From assembly GCA_026416355.1 (NCBI GenBank), contig JAOAFH010000045.1, positions 1 through 13,331 of the forward strand: a stretch of 13,331 bases of DNA. Direction: 5' to 3'. This document shows positions 1 to 6,456 of this stretch, piece after piece. The stretch comes from Clostridiales bacterium. GTDB lineage: Bacteria > Bacillota > Clostridia > Clostridiales > Caloramatoraceae. Position 1 is the first letter of the stretch. Each line of letters starts with the position of its first letter. The position numbers and the translations under genes were made by a program. The notes beneath the pieces are model-generated. The model did not search any database. It was given only the letters and a program-made list of their open reading frames with translations, and had not been told where the DNA came from.

Positions 1-1062
1 GAAATAGAGTTTGTAACAGAATTTGGGGATGACAATAAGATAGAAGAATCTTTACAAAATGGAGAAGTGGATATAATAGGACTAAAAAGACAACAGGCTA
101 TAGAGTATGCAAAAAGTGGTATGCTAGAAGATTTAACAACATTTTTTACAGAAAAAGAACTAGATAAAAAATTATATGGAGCTTCTATTGGATATGGATT
201 ATATAATGATAAAATATATGGATATAATGATATGCCACTAACAATGGAATTCTTTTACAACGTTGATTTGTTTAAAAAACATAATCTATCAGAACCAAAA
301 AATTTAAATGAGGTAATATCGGTAGCAACAAAATTAAAATCTAAGGGCATTACTCCAATTGAAGTAGGGGCACGAGACAACTGGACTTTGGCATTAGTAT
401 TTAGTCAAATTAATGCACAAACTACAGGTTCAATTGAAGCAACTTCAAAATATAATACAGATAAAAATGGATATCTTACAGTAAAAGATATAAATAAATC
501 ATTTGATTTATATAGCCAATTATTTAATAAAGTTATTTCAAAAGGAAGTTTTGAAATAAATTATAGACAAAGCGTAGATGATTTTGTTAAAGGAAAGGTT
601 GCTATATTACCTGCAGGAGCATGGGCATATAATTTAATAAACGAAATTAAACCAGCTAACTTTAACTATTCTGTATTTACAGAACCGTTAAAGTTTGTTG
701 AAGAACCAGTTTCTGTGATAGCGTCTGCAGGTGGGCAAACAATAGTTGTGCCACAAAAATCATCATATAAGAAGGAAACAATGGCATTTTTAGAGTATTT
801 GTTATCAGACGAGGCACAAAAGGTATTTGTAGAAGCAGGATATATTTCGCCACTATCTAGTTCAAATAAGAATGATAATGAGCTACAGGACAAATTGCTA
901 AATCATTTAAATATAACCGATAAAAATAGCGTAATATTTATGGATAATTTGCCTACAAAAATGGCAGATACATTGACAAGAGTTTTATTAGATGTTGCAG
1001 AGGGTAGAGTGAAGGCTAGTGAGGCTTGGAGTAGAATTATAAAATTAACATTTCAACAATAA
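1..1062 (+). CDS. ABC-transporter extracellular solute-binding protein, family 1 (5' end missing)
   Basis: The reading frame is open from base 1, so the gene begins before the window; 353 codons are visible. Family-1 solute-binding proteins are usually about 420-440 residues, so the signal peptide/lipobox and first lobe strands are probably what is missing. The visible part has the hallmarks of sugar-type binding proteins: the hinge segment around MPLTMEFFYNVDLFKK, the following 'SEPKNLNEVISVATKLKSKG' helix, the 'KGKVAILPAGAWA' strand-helix, and the C-terminal 'ETMAFLEYLLSDEAQKVF' helix. It should bind a substrate, probably a carbohydrate, outside the membrane and pass it to an ABC permease, but the ligand cannot be read from the sequence and no permease gene is in view. 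A GTG at 67 is an internal codon, not the start. The gene ends in a hairpin shared with the convergent perR. Confidence 0.85.
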   Translation, partial: EIEFVTEFGDDNKIEESLQNGEVDIIGLKRQQAIEYAKSGMLEDLTTFFTEKELDKKLYGASIGYGLYNDKIYGYNDMPLTMEFFYNVDLFKKHNLSEPKNLNEVISVATKLKSKGITPIEVGARDNWTLALVFSQINAQTTGSIEATSKYNTDKNGYLTVKDINKSFDLYSQLFNKVISKGSFEINYRQSVDDFVKGKVAILPAGAWAYNLINEIKPANFNYSVFTEPLKFVEEPVSVIASAGGQTIVVPQKSSYKKETMAFLEYLLSDEAQKVFVEAGYISPLSSSNKNDNELQDKLLNHLNITDKNSVIFMDNLPTKMADTLTRVLLDVAEGRVKASEAWSRIIKLTFQQ

Positions 1063-1086
1063 AGGAGCTGTTTTTACAGCTCCTTT
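1061..1086. terminator. Bidirectional hairpin terminator shared by the convergent solute-binding-protein and perR genes
   Basis: Arms AAAGGAGCTG (1061-1070) and CAGCTCCTTT (1077-1086) form a perfect 10-bp stem with a 6-base loop. The left arm starts inside the stop codon of the solute-binding protein gene. The perR stop codon (1074-1076 on the minus strand) sits in the loop, so the right arm encodes the last PerR residues. The T-tracts on both sides are short (about 4), so termination strength is uncertain. Confidence 0.7.
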
Positions 1087-1490
1087 TGACATTCTGGGCA
1101 AATACCATAGAAGTAAAGTTTGTGGGTAGATACTTTGTAGTTTGTAAAATTTTCAACATCTTGATTTAGATGTTCAAAAGCAGCATCTTCTATGTCGTCA
1201 ACTTTACCACATGTTATGCAAACTATATGTGGGTGATTATCAACGTTAGCATCAAATCTAAAGTTATCTTCTCCTACATTTATTTCTTGAACTAAGCCAA
1301 GCTCAATAAGCGTTCTAACCGTTTTATAAACAGTTGCAAGACTCATTGTAGGGAAGTCGGCTTTTATAGTATCATAAATCATTTCAGCGGATGGGTGGGA
1401 CTTTGTTGATTTTAGGTATTTATAGATTGCATAACGTTGAGGAGTTAGTTTTAAGTTTTTTTCTCTAAAAATATTTGTTAATTTATCCAT
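1074..1490 (-). CDS. perR: Fur-family repressor of the PerR (peroxide-sensing) type
   Basis: With the start at 1490 the protein has 138 residues: an N-terminal winged helix (about 1-75, 'LKLTPQRYAIYKYL', 'SLATVYKTVRTL') and a C-terminal metal-binding dimerisation domain. Every ligand of Bacillus subtilis PerR has a counterpart at a constant offset of 5: H32, D80, H86, H88 and D99 match the regulatory Fe/Mn site (H37, D85, H91, H93, D104), and C91, C94, C131 and C134 match the structural zinc site. The aspartate at position 80 argues for PerR rather than Fur or Zur. PerR represses peroxide-defence genes and is inactivated by iron-catalysed oxidation of its histidines. Start choice: an ATG at 1499 abuts the AAAGG ribosome site, whereas the ATG at 1490 lies 9 bases from it. 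It lies downstream of the M28-like gene but has its own promoter. Confidence 0.88.
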   Translation of the reverse strand: MDKLTNIFREKNLKLTPQRYAIYKYLKSTKSHPSAEMIYDTIKADFPTMSLATVYKTVRTLIELGLVQEINVGEDNFRFDANVDNHPHIVCITCGKVDDIEDAAFEHLNQDVENFTNYKVSTHKLYFYGICPECQKEL

Positions 1491-1521
1491 TTTCACCATC
1501 CTTTATTAGTAGAAAAACATT

Positions 1522-1549
1522 ATCTAATAATATTGTACATCTAATAATA
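1522..1549 (-). repeat. Direct repeat flanking the perR -10 box, candidate autoregulatory operator
   Basis: The 11-base word TATTATTAGAT (minus strand) occurs twice, at 1539-1549 inside the promoter spacer and at 1522-1532 just past the -10 box, 17 bases apart. The second copy is part of an imperfect 7-1-7 inverted repeat (1519-1533). Fur-family regulators bind 7-1-7 sites and perR genes are often autoregulated, but the match to the published PerR box is weak. Confidence 0.4.
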
Positions 1550-1560
1550 GATTAAGTCAA
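1532..1560 (-). promoter_or_regulatory. Sigma-A promoter of perR
   Basis: Read on the minus strand: -35 TTGACT (1555-1560), 17-base spacer, -10 TACAAT (1532-1537), about 40 bases before the perR start. The -35 overlaps the last codons and stop of the upstream M28-like gene, so perR can be transcribed on its own. Confidence 0.75.
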
Positions 1561-2967
1561 ACGTTTATTGCGTTTAAATATAACATAAATTAAAAATACT
1601 AGAGTAATTAATGATAGAAGAGAACTGTGTTCTCTAATGAAATTTTTAAATAATCGCAATCTATAGAAATTACCTGTTAAAAAATCTAAATTGTAACTTG
1701 TGTTCCCAATCACATCCAGCAAAAACTTACCCCATTTTGAAATATATAATGAGTTTAGCTTTTGTTCTTGTGATAAAGCTGCAATATTAGTGTATTTGTT
1801 ATAGCCATTAAAGTCAATGTTTTTTGACAAAATATTTATTTGATTTCTTTTTAAATAATATTCTATTGTTGATGCTAAATCCTTTGTATCCTTCGAAAAG
1901 TTTACAATTGCTTGAGAGCTCATGCCAACATCCTCAAGCACTATTAAATCGGACGTTTGGAGGTTGTTTTGTAAAATACTTAAACCATATTTATTTTGGT
2001 TATAGCCAGATAAAAAAGCAAATATAATTGTTCTATCAGGTTTAATGAGGGTTTGAAATCTAATGGCTCTAATTGCTTCTATCATAATACTAGTTGGAAG
2101 AAAAGTGCTTATGCTTGATTGACTACCATTTAGTTTGTAATCACCATCATAAAATACAGCAATAACAATGGGGTTATATAGTTTATTTTTTCCCTCTATT
2201 ACTCCATATATGTTAATAAGATTTGTTTCTTTTATTTCACCGCCAGATTTCAATTTGACTTCATAGCCTTTGCTTATTAGATATTTAAGTTCATCATATA
2301 CTTTTTGAGTTACAATTAGCTTTGTAAGTCCTTCTTTATCTGAAAAGTATGTACCGTTATACAGGTTTGAATTAGTAACTAAATCACCTGTAACAGGACT
2401 AATAACTGCAGATATACCAATGTTTTTTAATATATTATCAGTTTGATATATTTCATATAGATTTTTGCTTCTATAAATATCTGTTAGGGCTATTGATGAT
2501 TTATATTTTATTTTGTTTAAATCAATTGAATTAACTTCAATAATTTGTGGAGTAGATATAAAAATTCCTGGAATAACTTTTCCTCTAAAATCTTCAATGA
2601 AATCAACACCATATTTGAATTTTTTTACTGTTTTGCCATATTTAGATATAACCTCAAGGGTTGACTGATGTTGTATAGATGGCATCAAAAGAGTATATTT
2701 TTGTTTAAAGCTATTATTTAAAGGTTTTAAACCTTGTCCTTTCAAAAATCTCTCAATATAACTAGAGCTTTTTGAAATATATTCTTCATAAGTTTTAGAA
2801 GTAGTGTAGTAACTGTACATATTTGAATAATTTGTAATTGTGTTACTAAATGAAAAGTTATCAGTTTTAAAGTTTTGGCCAAGATTAGATAATAAAATTA
2901 TTATTACTATTATTGTTATTATTACAAAATATCCTTTTTTGGTTTTTAAATCATCTAAATCATTCAC
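1552..2967 (-). CDS. Membrane-anchored M28-peptidase-like protein lacking metal ligands
   Basis: The likely start is GTG at 2967, preceded by AGGGGG 7 bases upstream; an ATG 36 bases further out (3003) has no such site. This gives 471 residues. One hydrophobic segment (about 12-28, after KTKK) and another at the C-terminus (about 448-464, followed by KRNKR) should leave a large extracytoplasmic domain between them. That domain resembles aminopeptidases of the M28 fold: 'YIERFLKGQGLKPL' (about 70-83), an inserted region (about 140-240), then 'NIYGVIEG' (252-259), 'VFYDGD' (271-276) and 'RTIIFAFLSG' (312-321). M28 enzymes carry His-x-Asp at the second-last block and Glu-Glu in 'GEEQG'; here these read YDGD and GYNQN, so the co-catalytic zinc site appears lost. 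It is probably a non-catalytic binding or scaffold protein. Assignment to the M28 fold is by pattern only. Confidence 0.6.
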   Translation of the reverse strand: MNDLDDLKTKKGYFVIITIIVIIILLSNLGQNFKTDNFSFSNTITNYSNMYSYYTTSKTYEEYISKSSSYIERFLKGQGLKPLNNSFKQKYTLLMPSIQHQSTLEVISKYGKTVKKFKYGVDFIEDFRGKVIPGIFISTPQIIEVNSIDLNKIKYKSSIALTDIYRSKNLYEIYQTDNILKNIGISAVISPVTGDLVTNSNLYNGTYFSDKEGLTKLIVTQKVYDELKYLISKGYEVKLKSGGEIKETNLINIYGVIEGKNKLYNPIVIAVFYDGDYKLNGSQSSISTFLPTSIMIEAIRAIRFQTLIKPDRTIIFAFLSGYNQNKYGLSILQNNLQTSDLIVLEDVGMSSQAIVNFSKDTKDLASTIEYYLKRNQINILSKNIDFNGYNKYTNIAALSQEQKLNSLYISKWGKFLLDVIGNTSYNLDFLTGNFYRLRLFKNFIREHSSLLSLITLVFLIYVIFKRNKRLT

Positions 2968-2997
2968 AAAAATACCCCCTAAAAAATATTTAGAAAA

Positions 2998-3026
2998 TTG
3001 CAAATATTATAATAATGTAGTATAAT
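2998..3026 (+). promoter_or_regulatory. Sigma-A promoter for the 46-codon gene, overlapping the divergent M28-like promoter region
   Basis: -35 TTGCAA (2998-3003), 17-base spacer, -10 TATAAT (3021-3026). On the opposite strand a second TATAAT (3006-3011) lies within this spacer and may be the -10 of the divergent M28-like gene, although no good -35 accompanies it. If both are real, the two promoters overlap and polymerase could occupy only one at a time. Confidence 0.65.
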
Positions 3027-3059
3027 ATATAGTAAGAATTCCCAAAAGGGGTGTGGGTT

Positions 3060-3200
3060 ATGGTTTTGTATATTTTAATTTTTGCTCTACTTGGTGCTAA
3101 TATACTTATATGTTGCCACTATCTTTTAAATTCGCTGCTAAAATCAAATTATTCATTGGTGCTTCCTATAGATCATAATAACACAATAGACGAAAATTAA
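3060..3200 (+). CDS. 46-residue single-pass membrane microprotein, function unknown
   Basis: The ATG at 3060 is preceded by AAGGGGTG (3046-3053) at a 6-base distance, an excellent ribosome site, and the frame runs 46 codons to TAA. The product starts MVLYILIFALLGANILICCH, a hydrophobic stretch (about residues 2-19, with a Cys-Cys pair at 18-19), followed by a short amphipathic part and an acidic tail ending in DEN. This suggests a single membrane helix with a small soluble tail. A promoter (2998-3026) and a terminator (3202-3228) closely frame it, so it is a self-contained transcription unit. I do not recognise the family. Its divergent neighbour is a membrane-anchored M28-like protein, so a shared membrane role is possible but only inferred. 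An alternative is that the transcript is a small RNA and the frame is incidental; the strong RBS argues against that. Confidence 0.7.
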   Translation: MVLYILIFALLGANILICCHYLLNSLLKSNYSLVLPIDHNNTIDEN

Positions 3201-3201
3201 C

Positions 3202-3231
3202 AAATGGGCTGATATTATCAGTCCATTTTAT
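3202..3231 (+). terminator. Rho-independent terminator of the 46-codon gene
   Basis: AAATGGGCTGAT (3202-3213) pairs with ATCAGTCCATTT (3217-3228) over 12 positions with one G-U pair and a 3-base loop, followed by TATT. It starts 2 bases after the stop codon. Confidence 0.75.
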
Positions 3232-3279
3232 TGTGGTAAAATATTAACAAGTGGTTTAAAAAATGTTAAAATTTTTAGT

Positions 3280-3307
3280 TTGAAAAAATTAAAGTTTTTG
3301 ATACAAT
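3280..3307 (+). promoter_or_regulatory. Sigma-A promoter of relQ
   Basis: -35 TTGAAA (3280-3285), 16-base spacer, -10 TACAAT (3302-3307). Transcription would start near 3313-3315, just past the ATG at 3312. That ATG therefore cannot be the start, which supports the TTG at 3342. Confidence 0.6.
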
Positions 3308-3341
3308 TATTATGGATATTGTGGAAAGGAGCGTGGGGATT

Positions 3342-4160
3342 TTGCTAGTTAATGATTGGAAGGAATTTTTGATTCCCTACGAGCAGGCAGTTGAGGAACT
3401 AAAGATTAAGTTTAAGAGTATGAGAAAACAATACAGAAGTAAAAAGGAATATTCACCAATAGAATTTGTTACAGGAAGAGTTAAAGAGATTTCAAGTATT
3501 CTTGAAAAGGCTAAAAAACTTGATATCCCTCTAAATAAAATAGCTGAGGAAATGGAAGATATAGCTGGTATCAGAATAATGTGTCAGTTTGTTGAGGACA
3601 TATATAAGGTTGTTCAGCTTATTCGTCAGAGGGATGGAAAGGACCTAAAGATAGTCTATGAAAAGGACTATGTAAAAAATAAGAAGGATAGTGGATATAG
3701 AAGCTATCATGTAATAATTAAATATCCTGTACAAACTGCAGATGGTGAAGTTGAAATTCTAGCTGAAATACAGATAAGAACACTTGCCATGAACTTTTGG
3801 GCAACAGTTGAACATTCTCTTAACTATAAGTATAAGCAGAGTATTCCAGAGGAAGTTAAGGGTAGACTTAGAAGAGCAGCAGAGCTTGCTTTCTTGTTAG
3901 ATGAGGAAATGTCAGAGATTAAAGAGGAAATTATTGAAGCACAAAAGATGTTTGAAGAAAAATCAAGCATTATATCAGATATATTAGATAATATAATTAC
4001 AATGTATTCTCTTGGTAAGATATCAGAATCAACTGATTACCAAGATAGATTTAATAGGCTGCTTGAATCGGGGGACATAATTGAATTTAAGAAGCTTTTA
4101 GATGAGATAAAGAAAAAAGTTCAACAATATAGGCTTGAGCTTTTCCAATTAGAGGAGTAA
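3342..4160 (+). CDS. relQ: Small alarmone synthetase, RelQ/YjbM type (GTP pyrophosphokinase)
   Basis: This is a cytosolic enzyme that transfers pyrophosphate from ATP to GTP or GDP, making (p)ppGpp for the stringent response. The RelA/SpoT synthetase domain is complete: 'YSPIEFVTGRVK' (37-48), 'EDIAGIRIMCQFVEDI' (72-87), 'SGYRSYH' (117-123) and 'EIQIRTLAMNFWATVEHSLNYK' (142-163), with 'LDEEMSEIKEEI' after it. It has no HD hydrolase, TGS or ACT domain, so it is a stand-alone SAS and closely follows B. subtilis YjbM. Start: the TTG at 3342 has AAAGGAG (3325-3331) 10 bases upstream, gives the N-terminus MLVNDWKEFL as in YjbM, and follows the predicted transcription start. The ATG at 3312 has no RBS. 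The protein is 272 residues, about 60 longer than YjbM (211), with a charged helical C-terminal tail (about 205-272). Confidence 0.92.
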   Translation: MLVNDWKEFLIPYEQAVEELKIKFKSMRKQYRSKKEYSPIEFVTGRVKEISSILEKAKKLDIPLNKIAEEMEDIAGIRIMCQFVEDIYKVVQLIRQRDGKDLKIVYEKDYVKNKKDSGYRSYHVIIKYPVQTADGEVEILAEIQIRTLAMNFWATVEHSLNYKYKQSIPEEVKGRLRRAAELAFLLDEEMSEIKEEIIEAQKMFEEKSSIISDILDNIITMYSLGKISESTDYQDRFNRLLESGDIIEFKKLLDEIKKKVQQYRLELFQLEE

Positions 4161-4204
4161 AAATAAGTTAACAAAGGGTGCGAGAACCTTTTGTTAACTT
4201 ATTT
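4161..4204. terminator. Bidirectional terminator between relQ and the sigma-54 regulator gene
   Basis: Arms 4161-4178 and 4187-4204 pair over 18 positions (one G-U) around an 8-base loop, TGCGAGAA. They begin immediately after the relQ stop and end 1 base before the stop of the convergent regulator gene. T-runs follow on both strands. Confidence 0.85.
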
Positions 4205-4205
4205 T

Positions 4206-6164
4206 TTATATAAGATTTAATCCTTTGGAGGTTAGTTTTACCCCTACTTTACCCTTATGAATTTCTATATAGCCATTTTCTACAAGGGTATTAAGCTTAC
4301 CCCTCATTTGTTGTTCAGATAGATTATAGCCAGTTTTAAATGATAGTTCAGATAATTTTTTTCGGCCTATTGTTGTATTTTTTATGTTAAATTCCTTAAT
4401 TGTGTTTAAAATAAAAATATCTACATCATCTAGTGAACAAGTTTTTTTGTTTGACAAAATATCGTCAGGAAGATGATGTGGTTTAATTGTGGATTCTTCA
4501 ATAATAGCTAGTATATATTCAACAGTGTTTTCAAGTTCTCGTATATTACCAGGCCAGTTATATGATAAAAGAATATTTTTGACCTCCTCCGAGACTTCAA
4601 AATATCTACTTGATTTTGTATCTAAAAAGTAATCAAATATTTCGAGTATATCTTCTTTTCTTTCCCTAAGTGGTGGTAGATTAATATATAATTTTTTAAG
4701 TCTATAGTATAGGTCCTCCCTGAATTTTCCTTCTTTAACAAGCGAATAAAGATTTTTGTTTGTGGCTGCAATTATTCTAACATCTATTGGAATAGGTTTG
4801 TTTCCACCTACCTTTAGTATTTCTTTTTCTTGAAGTACACGAAGAAGTCTCAATTGTATTTTAGGTGATATGTCTCCTATTTCATCTAAAAATATTGTGC
4901 CGCCATTGGCAATTTCAAATAGTCCAATTTTACCACCTTTTTTAGCTCCTGTAAATGCACCTTCTTCATATCCAAATAATTCACTTTCAATTATTTCATC
5001 TGGTAGCGAAGCAAAGTTGATTGCAAAAAAGGCTTCGTTACATCTTTTAGAATAGTTATGTATTGAACTAGCTAAGAGTTCCTTACCTGTACCACTTTCA
5101 CCGTTTATTAAAACATTAAAATCACTTTGAGCAAGTTTTTTACTTATATTTATTACTTCTCTCATCTTTAAGCTTTTATGAATTATGTTGTCAAAGGTAT
5201 ATTTTGCAATATAGCCTTGCTTTTTAATTTCTCGTCTTAGTTTGTTTTCAAAGTTTATTCTTTCTCTAACATTTTTTAAAATGCAAATGTTCATATTTAG
5301 ATAGTAACTATAATCTTTGATGGCTAAATATTCATATCCATTGAAATTTAATATTGTTTCATTTTGATTAGAATTTACTAAAAAAGAATGAATACTGCTT
5401 ATAACTTCATCAATACCAACTGTTTCTGTCAACTTTTTTGCAGAGTTGTTAATGAAGCTAATTGAGTTTTCAGAGTCTAAGCATATTATTGCATCATCAA
5501 TGTGGTTAATTAACCTGGATAAAAGCTCATTTAAACTATTTATATTCTGGTTTTTTTGTGAGATTTCTTTACTTAGTGATACAATTTTGTTTATATATCT
5601 TGCAGAGATGTTATGGGATTTTTGGTTTAACATATCTAGATTGGATAGAACTTCAACTATTGTGGTGATGTCTATGATTCTTGGGCCAATATCTATGATA
5701 TTAGGTATAGAAGGTGGAATAAGTTGTGGTTCACCAGGTGTAACTGCGTATTTATACTTTTTATAGTCTATATTGCAATTAGGGTAGTAGGGAATGAAAT
5801 TAATGTTATCAAATCCGTAATTTTTCAAAAGGTCAATGGACTCAAGTGCTGTTTCAATTGTATCATTAACAAGTAAAACATTTTCATTTGGTTTTATGTA
5901 GAGTAGTTTTTCTAGATTTGAAAGATTGAGTGTTCTTCTTGCAACTATTACTTTGCAGTTATCCTTAATAAGAGGATAAACACAGTCTAAAATTAAGTGA
6001 GAAGTAACTAGTACTATGCAGTTATATATTGGATAAAGTACATCGTCATCTGTTGCATAGGCAGTTATTTCGATTTCAATTTCTTCATCGAGTAAATTTT
6101 TTATTTGTTTTAATATTTCATGTTTGGTTGATGTAGTCCCCGAAAAAATAACTAATCTTTTCAT
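4206..6164 (-). CDS. Sigma-54-dependent transcriptional activator (sensor region - PAS-like - AAA+ - winged-helix-like C-terminus)
   Basis: The 652-residue protein activates transcription by sigma-54 RNA polymerase, using ATP to remodel the closed promoter complex. Layout: an unrecognised N-terminal sensory region (1 to about 180), a coiled-coil-like linker (about 188-218), a PAS-like domain (about 215-300, 'IDDAIICLDSENSISFINNSA'), and the AAA+ domain (about 325-565). The AAA+ domain has Walker A GESGTGKE (355-362), the sigma-54 contact loop GAFTGA (402-407), Walker B TIFLDE (423-428), arginine fingers in FREDLYYRL (481-489) and WPGNIRELEN (537-546). All catalytic motifs are intact. The C-terminus (578-652) lacks a Fis-type helix-turn-helix; 'GRKKLSELSFKTGYNLSEQQMRGKLNTL...NGYIEI' looks like a winged helix. 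There is no receiver domain, so it probably senses a small ligand. ATG 6164 has GGGGGA 6 bases upstream. A sigma-54 promoter lies before iadA; a regulatory link is inferred. Confidence 0.88.
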   Translation of the reverse strand: MKRLVIFSGTTSTKHEILKQIKNLLDEEIEIEITAYATDDDVLYPIYNCIVLVTSHLILDCVYPLIKDNCKVIVARRTLNLSNLEKLLYIKPNENVLLVNDTIETALESIDLLKNYGFDNINFIPYYPNCNIDYKKYKYAVTPGEPQLIPPSIPNIIDIGPRIIDITTIVEVLSNLDMLNQKSHNISARYINKIVSLSKEISQKNQNINSLNELLSRLINHIDDAIICLDSENSISFINNSAKKLTETVGIDEVISSIHSFLVNSNQNETILNFNGYEYLAIKDYSYYLNMNICILKNVRERINFENKLRREIKKQGYIAKYTFDNIIHKSLKMREVINISKKLAQSDFNVLINGESGTGKELLASSIHNYSKRCNEAFFAINFASLPDEIIESELFGYEEGAFTGAKKGGKIGLFEIANGGTIFLDEIGDISPKIQLRLLRVLQEKEILKVGGNKPIPIDVRIIAATNKNLYSLVKEGKFREDLYYRLKKLYINLPPLRERKEDILEIFDYFLDTKSSRYFEVSEEVKNILLSYNWPGNIRELENTVEYILAIIEESTIKPHHLPDDILSNKKTCSLDDVDIFILNTIKEFNIKNTTIGRKKLSELSFKTGYNLSEQQMRGKLNTLVENGYIEIHKGKVGVKLTSKGLNLI

Positions 6165-6318
6165 TTTTGTCCCCCATGTATTTAAAATATATATAATTTA
6201 ACCATTTAAAAATAAATTAGATTGAGTATGTACTTTAAAGTGATATTTATTAATTATATTTTTAAAAACTTATAGCATGAATTGCTAATAACAAGTACTA
6301 AATTTTCATTATGAAAAA

Positions 6319-6375
6319 GAGCCATAAAACAATTAAGTATCAGTAAATTTATAATATATTAATTGTTTATGGCTC
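6319..6375 (-). terminator. argS terminator
   Basis: On the minus strand GAGCCATAAACAATTAA (6375-6359) pairs with TTAATTGTTTTATGGCTC (6336-6319), a 17-bp stem with one bulged base and a 22-base loop, followed directly by TTTTT. It lies about 80 bases past the argS stop. The rest of the 292-base gap to the sigma-54 regulator is A+T-rich; I see no convincing promoter for that gene there. Confidence 0.65.
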
Positions 6376-6456
6376 ATTTGTTTTAAATGAAGTATTAGAT
6401 TGTTTTATTTTATCTGTGAAATAATTGATTTAGTTAATTTAAATGTGCTAAATATA

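Noticed and set aside
1519..1533. Canonical PerR or Fur box
   Set aside because: The 7-1-7 symmetry is present but the base matches to either published consensus are poor; kept only as a candidate operator.
3312..3341. ATG at 3312 as the relQ start
   Set aside because: No ribosome site, and it lies at or before the predicted transcription start; TTG 3342 has AAAGGAG and matches the family N-terminus.
5446..5766. 106-codon plus-strand frame antisense to the sigma-54 regulator
   Set aside because: A shadow of a well-supported gene, lacking an RBS and any recognisable domain.
6165..6456. A sigma-54 promoter or small gene upstream of the sigma-54 regulator
   Set aside because: No GG-N10-GC element on either strand was found; the longest frame is about 11 codons and overlaps the argS terminator.
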